DNA from: Pseudomonadota bacterium | GTDB taxonomy: Bacteria > Bdellovibrionota_B > Oligoflexia > Oligoflexales > JAPPIL01 | DNA length: 11,317 bases | Assembly (NCBI GenBank): GCA_028877195.1 | Contig: JAPPIL010000087.1 | Location: forward strand, 1 to 11,317 | Direction: 5' to 3' | Shown here: piece after piece, positions 1 to 7,440 of the stretch | How positions within the stretch are numbered: position 1 is the first letter of the stretch | How the letters are laid out: each line of letters opens with the position of its first letter | Translations under genes and position numbers: made by a program | Notes under the pieces: model-generated | What the model saw: the letters and a program-made list of their open reading frames with translations, nothing else | What the model was told of the DNA's origin: nothing | The model's database searches: none

Positions 1-1
1 C

Positions 2-595
2 AAACTGGAAAACGCAAACAGCACCCTGCAAAAACAAGTCAAGCACCTAACTAGCACCATCTCCTATCTAAAATCCTCGCACGAAATCGCAGTCGCCAGC
101 AAAAACACTTTGCCAGCTGACATGTTGTTCGCTCGCATCAAGTCGGTATCCTTCAAAGATCGCTATGTGCTCTTGCGCAGTAAGAACATGAGCTTTCGGG
201 CAAGTATGGCACTGTGTGAACATGTCCCACAAACGACTAAACTAGCAATCATCAAGATAGACGCACACAAAAATGTTATCGCCATGTTTCTCTACGGCGA
301 CAACCTCAAAGAGTTCAACAAGTCGCTGTGCACTGTCTTAAGTATTGCGGATGACAGCATCAAGTTGCGTGATGAAAAAAGCCGAGATGTCTACCTCTTT
401 CATGCTCTCAACGATAGCGATCGCACCTATCTTGAGACTCTCACACGTGGCGAGAAAGTTATTGCCTACCTTCACCAGCACGACGTAATCAGGTTTGTAA
501 GACTGACCAGTGCGGAAAATTCATTCACCGATTTGATGTATGAAAGCGTCGCTAAATCCAACATCTACACTAACCATGATAAAACGAGCGCTTGA
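2..595 (+). CDS. Coiled-coil protein with duplicated beta-rich halves, 5' end cut by window
   Basis: The reading frame is open from base 2, so this is the C-terminal 197 residues of a longer protein; the TTG at 110 is not needed as a start. Visible residues 1-24 have leucines at 2, 9, 16 and 23, exactly seven apart, which is a leucine-zipper coiled coil. The rest looks beta-rich and seems to be two related halves (about 43-95 and 107-170). Each begins with a strand around an I-S/x-V-x-F/D-D pattern and ends with a strand pair, TTKLAIIKIDAHKNVIAMFL and RGEKVIAYLHQHDVIRFVRL. This is compatible with two small beta barrels of OB type, but I do not recognise a family. The stop (TGA 593-595) lies 3 nt before the MotA-like start, so it is probably the first visible gene of that operon. 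It may supply a structural tail or sensor for the stator; that is inference only. Confidence 0.8.
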   Translation, partial: KLENANSTLQKQVKHLTSTISYLKSSHEIAVASKNTLPADMLFARIKSVSFKDRYVLLRSKNMSFRASMALCEHVPQTTKLAIIKIDAHKNVIAMFLYGDNLKEFNKSLCTVLSIADDSIKLRDEKSRDVYLFHALNDSDRTYLETLTRGEKVIAYLHQHDVIRFVRLTSAENSFTDLMYESVAKSNIYTNHDKTSA

Positions 596-598
596 CCG

Positions 599-1390
599 AT
601 GGATAAACTAAAAGCAAAATCTTACCTTAAGATACCGAAGAAAAGGTTTGACCCCTTCGCTTTGCTCTTGAGTGTTGCTGGTCTTGGGTTTGTCTTTCTC
701 ACCGCAGGCAAAGCGAGTTCCATTCAACACATGTTAGATATGCGCGGCTTGGTCATCGTTATCGGTGGCACTATCTTTGTCCTGTTGTTTCAATTTGATT
801 TTTCATCTAACTTTACTTCCTTAAAAATAGTTTTGAAATCACTACTTGGCACACCTGACAAGTCATTAGTCAAAATCTTAAAACAACTTGATGACGCAAT
901 TCTTCACGATACCCGCCTCGATGAGTTGCGGAAGGGTGAATTTCTTGATGGCGACATCCTCAACGATGTCATCTACATGTATCACAAGGGCATGCTTTAC
1001 GAAGAGATTGATGTTTTCGTTACGGCACGTATCACCGATGAGTATGTTGAACGTGAGATGGCTGTATCACTTCTCAACAAAGCCGCGTCCATCTCACCAG
1101 CATTGGGTTTGTTCGGGACGGTGCTCGGCTTGGTGTCTGTATTGAGATCGCTGGAAAACCCAACAGCCATCGGGTCATCAATGTCGCTTGCCTTGCTAAC
1201 TACTGTGTATGGCACAGCCCTCGGCTCGCTAGTGTTTACGCCTCTTGCTGGGCGTGTAGAACATCATAATGTAATTTTCTTGGAAGCCTATAAGCAATTA
1301 TTGAACAAGGTCGCAATTCTGCTTAAACGCTCGGAACGTCGCATATCAACAGTTCAACTAAAAAAAGTAAACGCTTATGAAGTTGAGTGA
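599..1390 (+). CDS. MotA/TolQ/ExbB-family ion-channel subunit (ZorA/PomA-like, tail-less)
   Basis: This is an inner-membrane subunit predicted to form the pentameric ring of a rotary stator, letting ions through with the MotB-like partner encoded next. Four hydrophobic segments are visible, about 18-36, 49-66, 164-184 and 194-217. The large cytoplasmic loop between TM2 and TM3 is the MotA arrangement. Family signatures are the RGLVIVIGGTIFVLLFQF segment (49-66), the SPALGLFGTVLGL motif of TM3 with Thr174, and ALLTTVYG of TM4 with Thr201/Thr202. The last two match the threonines lining the channel in PomA/ExbB-type proteins. Length (263 aa) is that of a flagellar MotA. The long C-terminal tail of known ZorA proteins is missing: only about 45 residues follow TM4. 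The cytoplasmic loop lacks a clear K/R-x-G...L-E torque-helix motif, which argues against a flagellar role. The start ATG lies 3 nt after the previous stop with only a weak ribosome site, suggesting translational coupling. Whether it carries H+ or Na+ cannot be decided. Confidence 0.9.
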   Translation: MDKLKAKSYLKIPKKRFDPFALLLSVAGLGFVFLTAGKASSIQHMLDMRGLVIVIGGTIFVLLFQFDFSSNFTSLKIVLKSLLGTPDKSLVKILKQLDDAILHDTRLDELRKGEFLDGDILNDVIYMYHKGMLYEEIDVFVTARITDEYVEREMAVSLLNKAASISPALGLFGTVLGLVSVLRSLENPTAIGSSMSLALLTTVYGTALGSLVFTPLAGRVEHHNVIFLEAYKQLLNKVAILLKRSERRISTVQLKKVNAYEVE

Positions 1391-2012
1391 TTTACAAAAC
1401 CTTGGCAAAGAAAATCAAGGCAACGCCTTCTACTTGAGTTTTAGCGACTTGATGGTCTTGCTTTGTGTGTTCTTTATCATGCTCATCAGTATCAGCAAAA
1501 TAGACACCTTCCCCTTTGAACAAATCAAGACCACTTTAACTGGTTCATCAAAGGATACGCTGGTGGCTCTAGCAGAGAAACTTCAAACCCTTGCGAAAGA
1601 TAAGGGTGTTGCGGTGCATCTTGATAAAGATGGCATTCGCTTAAATCTTGAGGTAGCAGCACTCTTTGAAACAGCAAGCGCTAGACTCAAACGCCATGCC
1701 TTGCGGCGTATTCACCCTCTGCTACAAGAAATCAGGCGCTCAAAATATAACATTGATGTTGAAGGACATACCGATGACCGCAGTTTCTACGCGGTTAGCA
1801 CGGATGGCGATATTGAGACAAACTGGTCATTGAGTGGCAAACGTGCGAGCACCGTCGTGCGCTACTTGATGCGACTGGGGTTCAACAAAAAGCGTTTGCG
1901 TGTCGTTGGCTATGCGAGCAACAAACCGATTAGCGACATCGCCAACAAAACTGGTTTGAAGCTTGCGCAAGCACGAGCACAGAACCGCAGAGTATCGTTG
2001 TTGGTGAGGTGA
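1377..2012 (+). CDS. MotB/ZorB-like stator subunit with OmpA peptidoglycan-binding domain
   Basis: This is the partner of the preceding MotA-like channel. A single transmembrane helix (about 22-40) carries the aspartate that binds the translocated ion, Asp24 in YLSFSDLMVLL, as Asp32 does in E. coli MotB. A short linker of about 35 residues leads to a periplasmic OmpA-like domain (about 75-211) that should anchor the stator to peptidoglycan. OmpA signatures are GHTDD (130-134), NWSLSGKRA (149-157), LRVVGYA (174-180) and the closing AQARAQNRRVSLLV (197-210) with its paired arginines. At 211 residues it is shorter than typical flagellar MotB, because the linker/plug region is reduced. The start overlaps the MotA-like gene by 14 nt, and its stop is one base from the helicase ATG, so the three are almost certainly co-translated. 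The family call is secure; the role in defence rather than motility is inferred from context. Confidence 0.92.
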   Translation: MKLSDLQNLGKENQGNAFYLSFSDLMVLLCVFFIMLISISKIDTFPFEQIKTTLTGSSKDTLVALAEKLQTLAKDKGVAVHLDKDGIRLNLEVAALFETASARLKRHALRRIHPLLQEIRRSKYNIDVEGHTDDRSFYAVSTDGDIETNWSLSGKRASTVVRYLMRLGFNKKRLRVVGYASNKPISDIANKTGLKLAQARAQNRRVSLLVR

Positions 2013-2013
2013 T

Positions 2014-5000
2014 ATGGACAACAATGCGATAGAGAAAACATTAGCCAAAGGTTTAACCAAGCGCCACAACTTTAATAATAAGTTTCGCATTTATCGCTTC
2101 AAAGATGAGTTTGGCTTTCATGTTTATGTCTTTGAGAACACAGCCAAGCGTGAGAAAATTCATATCAAACGCTACATCCTTGATCGTTTCCGCTATGCCT
2201 GTAAAAAACTTGAACGCTCGTATTTAGATAAGCGCCCCTTGCCTGAAGTAAAGGTCGTCTATCGCTCGCAAATAAAGTTTATCATCTCACAGAAGATTAA
2301 CGAGCAAGGCGAATACTTAATTCAAGAGCTAGATGAAAAGACAAACACCGTGCGGTTCATGACCTTCAGCATTGCGGCAATTGAGAGCATCATAAAACTT
2401 CTCTACCACAAAAAACTCTACCACCCTAACGATCTGCTGATACGACTGATAAATTATCACCAACTGTTTCGCTTTAGCTTCACTGAAAGAACGGATAAGA
2501 TTTCAGGCAAACTCCTCTATCGCACTGATATTTTATCTTCTCAAGAACCTTACTATCGGCGCAAGAAAACCAAAACCTTGCCAACAAGTATCAAAACCGA
2601 CGACACACCCGCACCGCTGATTGAACTGCCCACTCAACAAAAGGCTAATAATTTTTTCAAATCACGTTTAGCAGAAAAATACACCAGCAGTTCCGCGGCA
2701 GTGAACTACAACGAACTCTTTGCATACAGTGATGCTGAACCTGATCAGACACCACAACCGCAAGAAGAATCCAAATCCTCGCCTAAATACTTTCGGATGC
2801 CTTTATCAGCCTACGAAGTAAAAAAATTCGCAACCCCGAACTTCCAATGTAAACTAAACACCGATGAGTTTAGCGATTTTCTACGCTTTATCATGTCCGA
2901 TCGGCATGGCGAGTTTTTGTTGGGCTTTGAAATCGTTGATTGCGTCTTTAAACATAACAATGTCCTCAAAACATTTAAATTTCCACTCTACTACATGAAG
3001 GTCGGCATCCGTGAATCAGGGAAAGAAATCATCATCAACCCGACTGAAAACGGCATGTTCTATCTCAATCACCTCGCATTAGCGCATTTATTTGAACATT
3101 TTTCTAAACGCAAATCGGTTGATGCTATCGGCACATTTTTCAATACCCTGCTCGCTCAACACATGAACATCAAAGATCAACCAAACCGCATCTACTTGGC
3201 ACGCACACTGCCTATCCATGAAGAAATCTTCACCCAAGTTCGTAAAATCCTCTTCGGTTCGCCTGAAGAAAGCGGCAATGGCGGCATTCTGTTTGATTTA
3301 AAGACCATCGGCGCAGAAATAAATCTCAACGATGTCTTGCTCTACCGCGGCATCAAAGAAAAAACGATGATCGCATCAAGTTTAGAAAATGATTTAGCAA
3401 GCATTCTACAGATCGCACACGAATACCCGCAACGTTTCTATGACTCTAACCTTGGTAATTTTCTGTCGCCTGAAACATCAACGCTATCAAAACCATCAGT
3501 AGCGCGAACGGTGTTCGTGCCTGCGGCATTGAGCAAAAGTTTTCGTTTGTTAATCAAAAAGCTTGATGAACATAACTTTGTTTTACTTGAGGGGCCGCCT
3601 GGCACAGGCAAAACCCATTCTATCTTACAGCTATTGATTCATTACATCTGCACAGACCGCAAAGTCCTTATCATCAGTGAACAGCAGAGTGCGATTCAAG
3701 CTTTGATGGAAAAACTGCGCCACGATATTTTTGCTAAAGATGACTACACCGACCATATAGACGAAGTTCTTGCTCAAGGCATCAAGGTCGTTGACACCAT
3801 TCCGACATCAGACACAGGCATGAACTCTTGGAGCAAGAGTTTGAAGAAAATGCTTGTCGCTACTAAAGAAATTGAAGCACAAGAGTCGTTAAAGGACAGC
3901 GAAACCGAAATAAAACAAATAGACGCTGAGATTGCTAGCCTCCACCAAAAACTCGACAGACGTTTAGAAGACAATCTCGTCGCCCGCAAATACTATGAGA
4001 CGACCGAGAAAGACATTCAAAGTATTTTAAGCTTTATGCGCTTCAGTGGGTTGAGCAAAGCGAATACACCCAAACATAATGCCCAACTCATCAGTGAGTT
4101 TATCAAACTACGCAAGAGATTGCGCAAATTCCCGAAGCTGTATGGCTTCTTTAGTATGTCGCACAAAGCCAGCAGCCAACACGCCGAGCTGGTCAGCACC
4201 AAGCAGTATGTAAACAAACTGTTGCGCACCAAACCCAAGAGCAGAGAAAAATTTGATTTGATTCATCTCTGTATGAAACAAAATCACGTCGTTAAGTTTA
4301 TCCAAAACCGTTGGGAAAAACGTTTCTCCGATAAAAAACCCAAGTGGTTGCGTATACTGATCGCTATCAAAGCTTTCTTCGCTTATCCGATAGCAAAAGA
4401 GCTGAAGTTTTTTCAACGTCTCCTCAACAATCACCTGCTCTTGCTGCAGAAAGCAGACCATCAGATAATCCTCCAGCTAAACAAAATTCATCAGCATCTA
4501 AACTCCGATGAGTCCTGTTGTTTAGCTTATGATATTTTTAGCAAAGACACTGATGCCAAGAAAAAAGAAACTATCAACGATATTCTCTTAGCAATTAGCG
4601 ATCAGCAACAACAGCGCGATCAGCTCGTCAAAATACACCTCGCCGCAAAGCTACAAGGCATTGCTTGCGCGGCGCACCTTGCTTCTCGCAACCAGCCAAG
4701 TGCGATGACGATTATCAACTCACTGATCGGAGGGTTAGCAAACTACGACTCGCTTGACATGGCGATGCCTGTCCTCAATGATTTGCGCGAGAAACTTATG
4801 CAAACATTCCCCGTTTGGGTATGTCGCAAGCAAGCGGTGTCATTCCTCTTTCCATGTGCAGAAAATATTTTTGATTTGGTCATCGTTGATGAAGCAACGC
4901 AATGCCGTGTTGATGATGCCTTGCCTCTGCTGTTTCGTGCCTCAAAATTACTGGTGGTCGGCGATGATAAGCAAACCGTGTTAGCAAAAAATTCAGCGCT

Positions 5001-6126
5001 TGATGATTATCTGTTCGCGGAATTTGGCTTGGATGAGCATCTACGCATGACGCAAGGACAAGCACTGAAGGGTGGTGGTTCAAATATCTTTGGCTTGATC
5101 AAACAAATCAAGCAGGCATCGGTGATGCTTGATGAACACTATCGTTGCCCGCCCGATATTATTTCTTTTTCTAACCGCTATGTTTATCACAACGCCCTGA
5201 AGACCATGCAGTGGGGCAAGAAGAATGCCGTCGTGTTAGATTACAGCGAGGCAGATGAAGCTTCCAGCACCCGTGCGACACGCGGTGCATATAAGGGCAT
5301 TGAAACCGATATGGTTGATCGTTTCTTTGCTTTTGTTGAAAAAAATATTCGCAAGATTGAACGTGAAGAAAAACGCAAAATCTGTCTGGATACTGATGTT
5401 GCCCTCTGTTATTTTTTGCTCAAGAATGAACCTTACATCAAAGCCAAAAAACTAGAATGGTTGCGAAAACTCAACCGTGGCAATGATGTTCTGGACGGGG
5501 CGGGAGCAGCTTTACAGGGCAAGGAGCGGGATTATATTTTTTATCTTTGGGATGTCAGTAAAAGCAATATGCTCGCCTTCAGACAGGGTGATGAGGAGGA
5601 TAAACGCAAGGGTGAACTGAATGTTTTGATGAGTCGCCCAAAGAAGCGTGCTTACCACTATTTACATAAGGATTTCGCTAAACTTAATCACGGCAAGTCA
5701 ACGATCTGTGATTATCTTTGGTCTACGTATCTTGCCCACATGCGGCAAAAAACCAAGCGTGTCCTACGCACCCGTGTTGACCAACCTAGCCCGAATTTTT
5801 CGCCTTGGCGACGCTATAGCGGGCAATTGCTAGAGAAAATTATCAATGAAATCATTGCGCTCAATGGCACCCAGAGCCACTATAGCGTGAACATCGGTGA
5901 TAATAGTTTTTGCGTCGATTTGATTCTATCTACTCCGACTGCCAACATCGGTATCGTTGACTTGGCGCGTTTTGTGGAAGAAGAGGGGGCGGCAAAGGCG
6001 GTAGTTGATTACTACTTTCAAATCAAACGTGCCACCCCAAGTATTACGCCATACTTTGTGTTTATCAGAGACCTCGCACATCGCGATGCCAAAGAAGTTC
6101 AAGATTTAAAGAAGATATTGGGTTGA
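2014..6126 (+). CDS. Large SF1 helicase (UPF1/DUF4011-like) with degenerate nuclease-type C-terminus
   Basis: This 1370-residue ATPase/helicase is the presumed effector of the operon. Residues 1-260 are charged and unrecognised. Residues 260-500 contain a second N-terminal domain with the FPLYYMKV...IIINP pattern seen in large SF1 helicases. The helicase core shows Walker A GPPGTGKT (527-534), motif Ia KVLIISEQQSA (550-560), motif II VDEATQ (958-963), motif III VVGDDKQ (981-987), motif IV EHYRCPP (1041-1047), motif V LQGKERD (1167-1173) and motif VI LNVLMSRPKK (1202-1211). An insertion of about 360 residues (570-930) between Ia and II includes coiled-coil-prone helices (610-670) and a hydrophobic stretch near 778-812. 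After residue 1265 a PD-(D/E)xK-like fold is suggested by an E-rich helix, CVDLIL (1300-1305) and IGIVDLARF. The expected E-x-K pair is absent, so it may be inactive or DNA-binding only. A GGTGAGGTG ribosome site lies over the end of the MotB-like gene. It is neither the SNF2-type ZorD nor the HNH-type ZorE of known Zorya systems. Confidence 0.92.
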   Translation: MDNNAIEKTLAKGLTKRHNFNNKFRIYRFKDEFGFHVYVFENTAKREKIHIKRYILDRFRYACKKLERSYLDKRPLPEVKVVYRSQIKFIISQKINEQGEYLIQELDEKTNTVRFMTFSIAAIESIIKLLYHKKLYHPNDLLIRLINYHQLFRFSFTERTDKISGKLLYRTDILSSQEPYYRRKKTKTLPTSIKTDDTPAPLIELPTQQKANNFFKSRLAEKYTSSSAAVNYNELFAYSDAEPDQTPQPQEESKSSPKYFRMPLSAYEVKKFATPNFQCKLNTDEFSDFLRFIMSDRHGEFLLGFEIVDCVFKHNNVLKTFKFPLYYMKVGIRESGKEIIINPTENGMFYLNHLALAHLFEHFSKRKSVDAIGTFFNTLLAQHMNIKDQPNRIYLARTLPIHEEIFTQVRKILFGSPEESGNGGILFDLKTIGAEINLNDVLLYRGIKEKTMIASSLENDLASILQIAHEYPQRFYDSNLGNFLSPETSTLSKPSVARTVFVPAALSKSFRLLIKKLDEHNFVLLEGPPGTGKTHSILQLLIHYICTDRKVLIISEQQSAIQALMEKLRHDIFAKDDYTDHIDEVLAQGIKVVDTIPTSDTGMNSWSKSLKKMLVATKEIEAQESLKDSETEIKQIDAEIASLHQKLDRRLEDNLVARKYYETTEKDIQSILSFMRFSGLSKANTPKHNAQLISEFIKLRKRLRKFPKLYGFFSMSHKASSQHAELVSTKQYVNKLLRTKPKSREKFDLIHLCMKQNHVVKFIQNRWEKRFSDKKPKWLRILIAIKAFFAYPIAKELKFFQRLLNNHLLLLQKADHQIILQLNKIHQHLNSDESCCLAYDIFSKDTDAKKKETINDILLAISDQQQQRDQLVKIHLAAKLQGIACAAHLASRNQPSAMTIINSLIGGLANYDSLDMAMPVLNDLREKLMQTFPVWVCRKQAVSFLFPCAENIFDLVIVDEATQCRVDDALPLLFRASKLLVVGDDKQTVLAKNSALDDYLFAEFGLDEHLRMTQGQALKGGGSNIFGLIKQIKQASVMLDEHYRCPPDIISFSNRYVYHNALKTMQWGKKNAVVLDYSEADEASSTRATRGAYKGIETDMVDRFFAFVEKNIRKIEREEKRKICLDTDVALCYFLLKNEPYIKAKKLEWLRKLNRGNDVLDGAGAALQGKERDYIFYLWDVSKSNMLAFRQGDEEDKRKGELNVLMSRPKKRAYHYLHKDFAKLNHGKSTICDYLWSTYLAHMRQKTKRVLRTRVDQPSPNFSPWRRYSGQLLEKIINEIIALNGTQSHYSVNIGDNSFCVDLILSTPTANIGIVDLARFVEEEGAAKAVVDYYFQIKRATPSITPYFVFIRDLAHRDAKEVQDLKKILG

Positions 6127-6145
6127 TTTGTTTTTCTGTTTACGA

Positions 6146-6164
6146 GAGAGCGACTAACGCTCTC
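6146..6164. terminator. Perfect 7-bp stem-loop between convergent genes
   Basis: GAGAGCG, a 5-nt loop ACTAA, then CGCTCTC. It sits in the 46-nt gap between the helicase stop and the convergent beta-barrel gene stop, the usual place for a bidirectional terminator. Neither strand has a proper run of T after the stem: the + strand continues CCCGCAAAT and the - strand TCGTAAACAG. It is therefore either a weak terminator, a processing or stability hairpin, or a Rho-assisted end. Confidence 0.45.
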
Positions 6165-6172
6165 CCCGCAAA

Positions 6173-7372
6173 TCAATACTTTACATTGACCGTCGCTCTC
6201 CCGAAGATACCGCGTGAGATGAGATCAAAATCTTCTGACCCATCCACCTGCCAGATGGAACTGTCAATCGTCTGTTTATACCACTCGCCATTGTATGTGA
6301 AGGTGATGCCATGCTGCGGCAGTATGTCGGCTTCAGCACTGGCACGGATTATGCGTCGGGTAATGTCAAAATTACCGCCAACTGCCCTGCTATTCTCCAC
6401 CGCACCACCGATTGTGCGTGTAACATCAACGCCTGTCCCTAGCGTCAAGTGTTGCCCTATGCGCAGAGAAAGGTCAGCACTGCCACGAGTTAGGAGATTA
6501 TGGACAAGTTCAACATCATCACCGCCAGCCCAGTCGAGAAGTTCAGCTTGGTAGACTTCACCGAGTTTAGCAATGCCGATGTCGCCAGCACCGAGCGAAG
6601 CGTTGAATTTTGCGCCGACTTTAATCAAATCAGAAGCAATCAAATTGGCGAAGGTAATGTTCGTGCGAAAAAGCGAAGCATTGTTAATGCGCATCGTCTG
6701 AGCATCTTCAAGGGTTTGCCAAGCGTTTGGATCGGTATACTCATGCCCAAGCAGTGCCAACTCTACATTAGCCCCTAGACCATCAAAACTGTGCTGAAGT
6801 AAGTAATTGCGGGCGGTGTGAAAGATAGTTCGATCGCCATTGACAAAGAGATTGTTATCACTGACCAAATATGAAAACGTCTCCCCTGCAATCACAGTGT
6901 TGGTAAATCCTGCATACAGGCGAGTCTTTGAATCTATAGCATCAATGCCATCAATCATGTCGGGATGCGTGCGGACGGCAACGGTCATATACGACTTGAG
7001 GTCGCCTACCTCCAATTGTGTTCCAACTCTGGTCGTGATGAGTTTGCCGCTATTGTCCATATACATGCCTGTGCCAATCCACCAGTTTGTTTTGATCTCC
7101 TCACCCAAGAACGTCGCCTGCTCTGATACACTTGCGGGTGCTGGCTCAACTGCACCTGCATCGGGCACAGTAAAGGCTAACATACAAGCTGATGCAAGAC
7201 AGACAGCCTTAACCGCCAATCCTTTGCCATTTGCTGCTATTTTGGACACATGACTGCTCACTTGCGGGATTGCACCCTTGAATAGCGAAGCGATACTACC
7301 GCTCTGGGCACTACCAACGGTCGGCAGCAACAGTGCCGATGCCAGTATAATGCCGATTAAATTCCTGTTCAT
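6173..7372 (-). CDS. Predicted secreted outer-membrane beta-barrel protein
   Basis: This is a 399-residue protein of unknown family. The chosen start is the ATG at 7372, which has a GGAG ribosome site 9 nt upstream; a TTG five codons earlier (7387) overlaps that site and is rejected. Residues 1-22 form a Sec signal peptide ending LPTVGSA. A second stretch with all three signal-peptide regions follows: lysines 44-55, hydrophobic VCLASACMLAFTVP (57-70) and DAGA at 71-74. From about residue 95 to the end the sequence alternates polar and hydrophobic residues with many aromatics and glycines. It closes with GRATVNVKY, alternating Val/Val/Tyr like the C-terminal beta-signal of outer-membrane barrels. 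I infer an outer-membrane protein. No ligand or enzymatic motif is visible. It is convergent with the helicase and divergent from tgt, so it is probably a single-gene transcript. Confidence 0.8.
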   Translation of the reverse strand: MNRNLIGIILASALLLPTVGSAQSGSIASLFKGAIPQVSSHVSKIAANGKGLAVKAVCLASACMLAFTVPDAGAVEPAPASVSEQATFLGEEIKTNWWIGTGMYMDNSGKLITTRVGTQLEVGDLKSYMTVAVRTHPDMIDGIDAIDSKTRLYAGFTNTVIAGETFSYLVSDNNLFVNGDRTIFHTARNYLLQHSFDGLGANVELALLGHEYTDPNAWQTLEDAQTMRINNASLFRTNITFANLIASDLIKVGAKFNASLGAGDIGIAKLGEVYQAELLDWAGGDDVELVHNLLTRGSADLSLRIGQHLTLGTGVDVTRTIGGAVENSRAVGGNFDITRRIIRASAEADILPQHGITFTYNGEWYKQTIDSSIWQVDGSEDFDLISRGIFGRATVNVKY

Positions 7373-7412
7373 GATACATTTCTCCAATCTGATTTAATAA
7401 CGGTCAAAGGTG

Positions 7413-7440
7413 TGTATAAAAACCTTGGCGGTATTGTCAA
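7413..7440 (-). promoter_or_regulatory. Predicted sigma-70 promoter for the beta-barrel gene
   Basis: On the - strand a perfect TTGACA (7440-7435) is followed after 16 nt by TATACA (7418-7413). Transcription would begin near 7406, leaving a leader of about 34 nt with GGAG 9 nt before the ATG at 7372. Spacing and the perfect -35 make this the best promoter in the window by eye. Confidence 0.6.

Noticed and set aside
110..595. Separate 161-aa gene starting at TTG 110
   Set aside because: The same frame stays open to base 2 and encodes a regular heptad coiled coil, so the gene begins outside the window.
599..2012. Ordinary flagellar motAB stator operon
   Set aside because: The domains fit, but the pair is coupled to a giant SF1 helicase, no flagellar or chemotaxis gene is in the window, the MotB-like protein is short and the torque-helix motif looks absent. 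A flagellar origin of the fold is still possible.
4108..4461. - strand open frame inside the helicase gene
   Set aside because: It is an antisense shadow of the helical insertion of the helicase, with no ribosome site or recognisable motif.
6123..6554. + strand open frame opposite the beta-barrel gene
   Set aside because: It is Cys/Ser/Pro-rich, fits no family, and lies wholly antisense to a gene with a ribosome site, promoter and signal peptide. The same applies to the + strand frames at 6500-6778 and 6840-7253.
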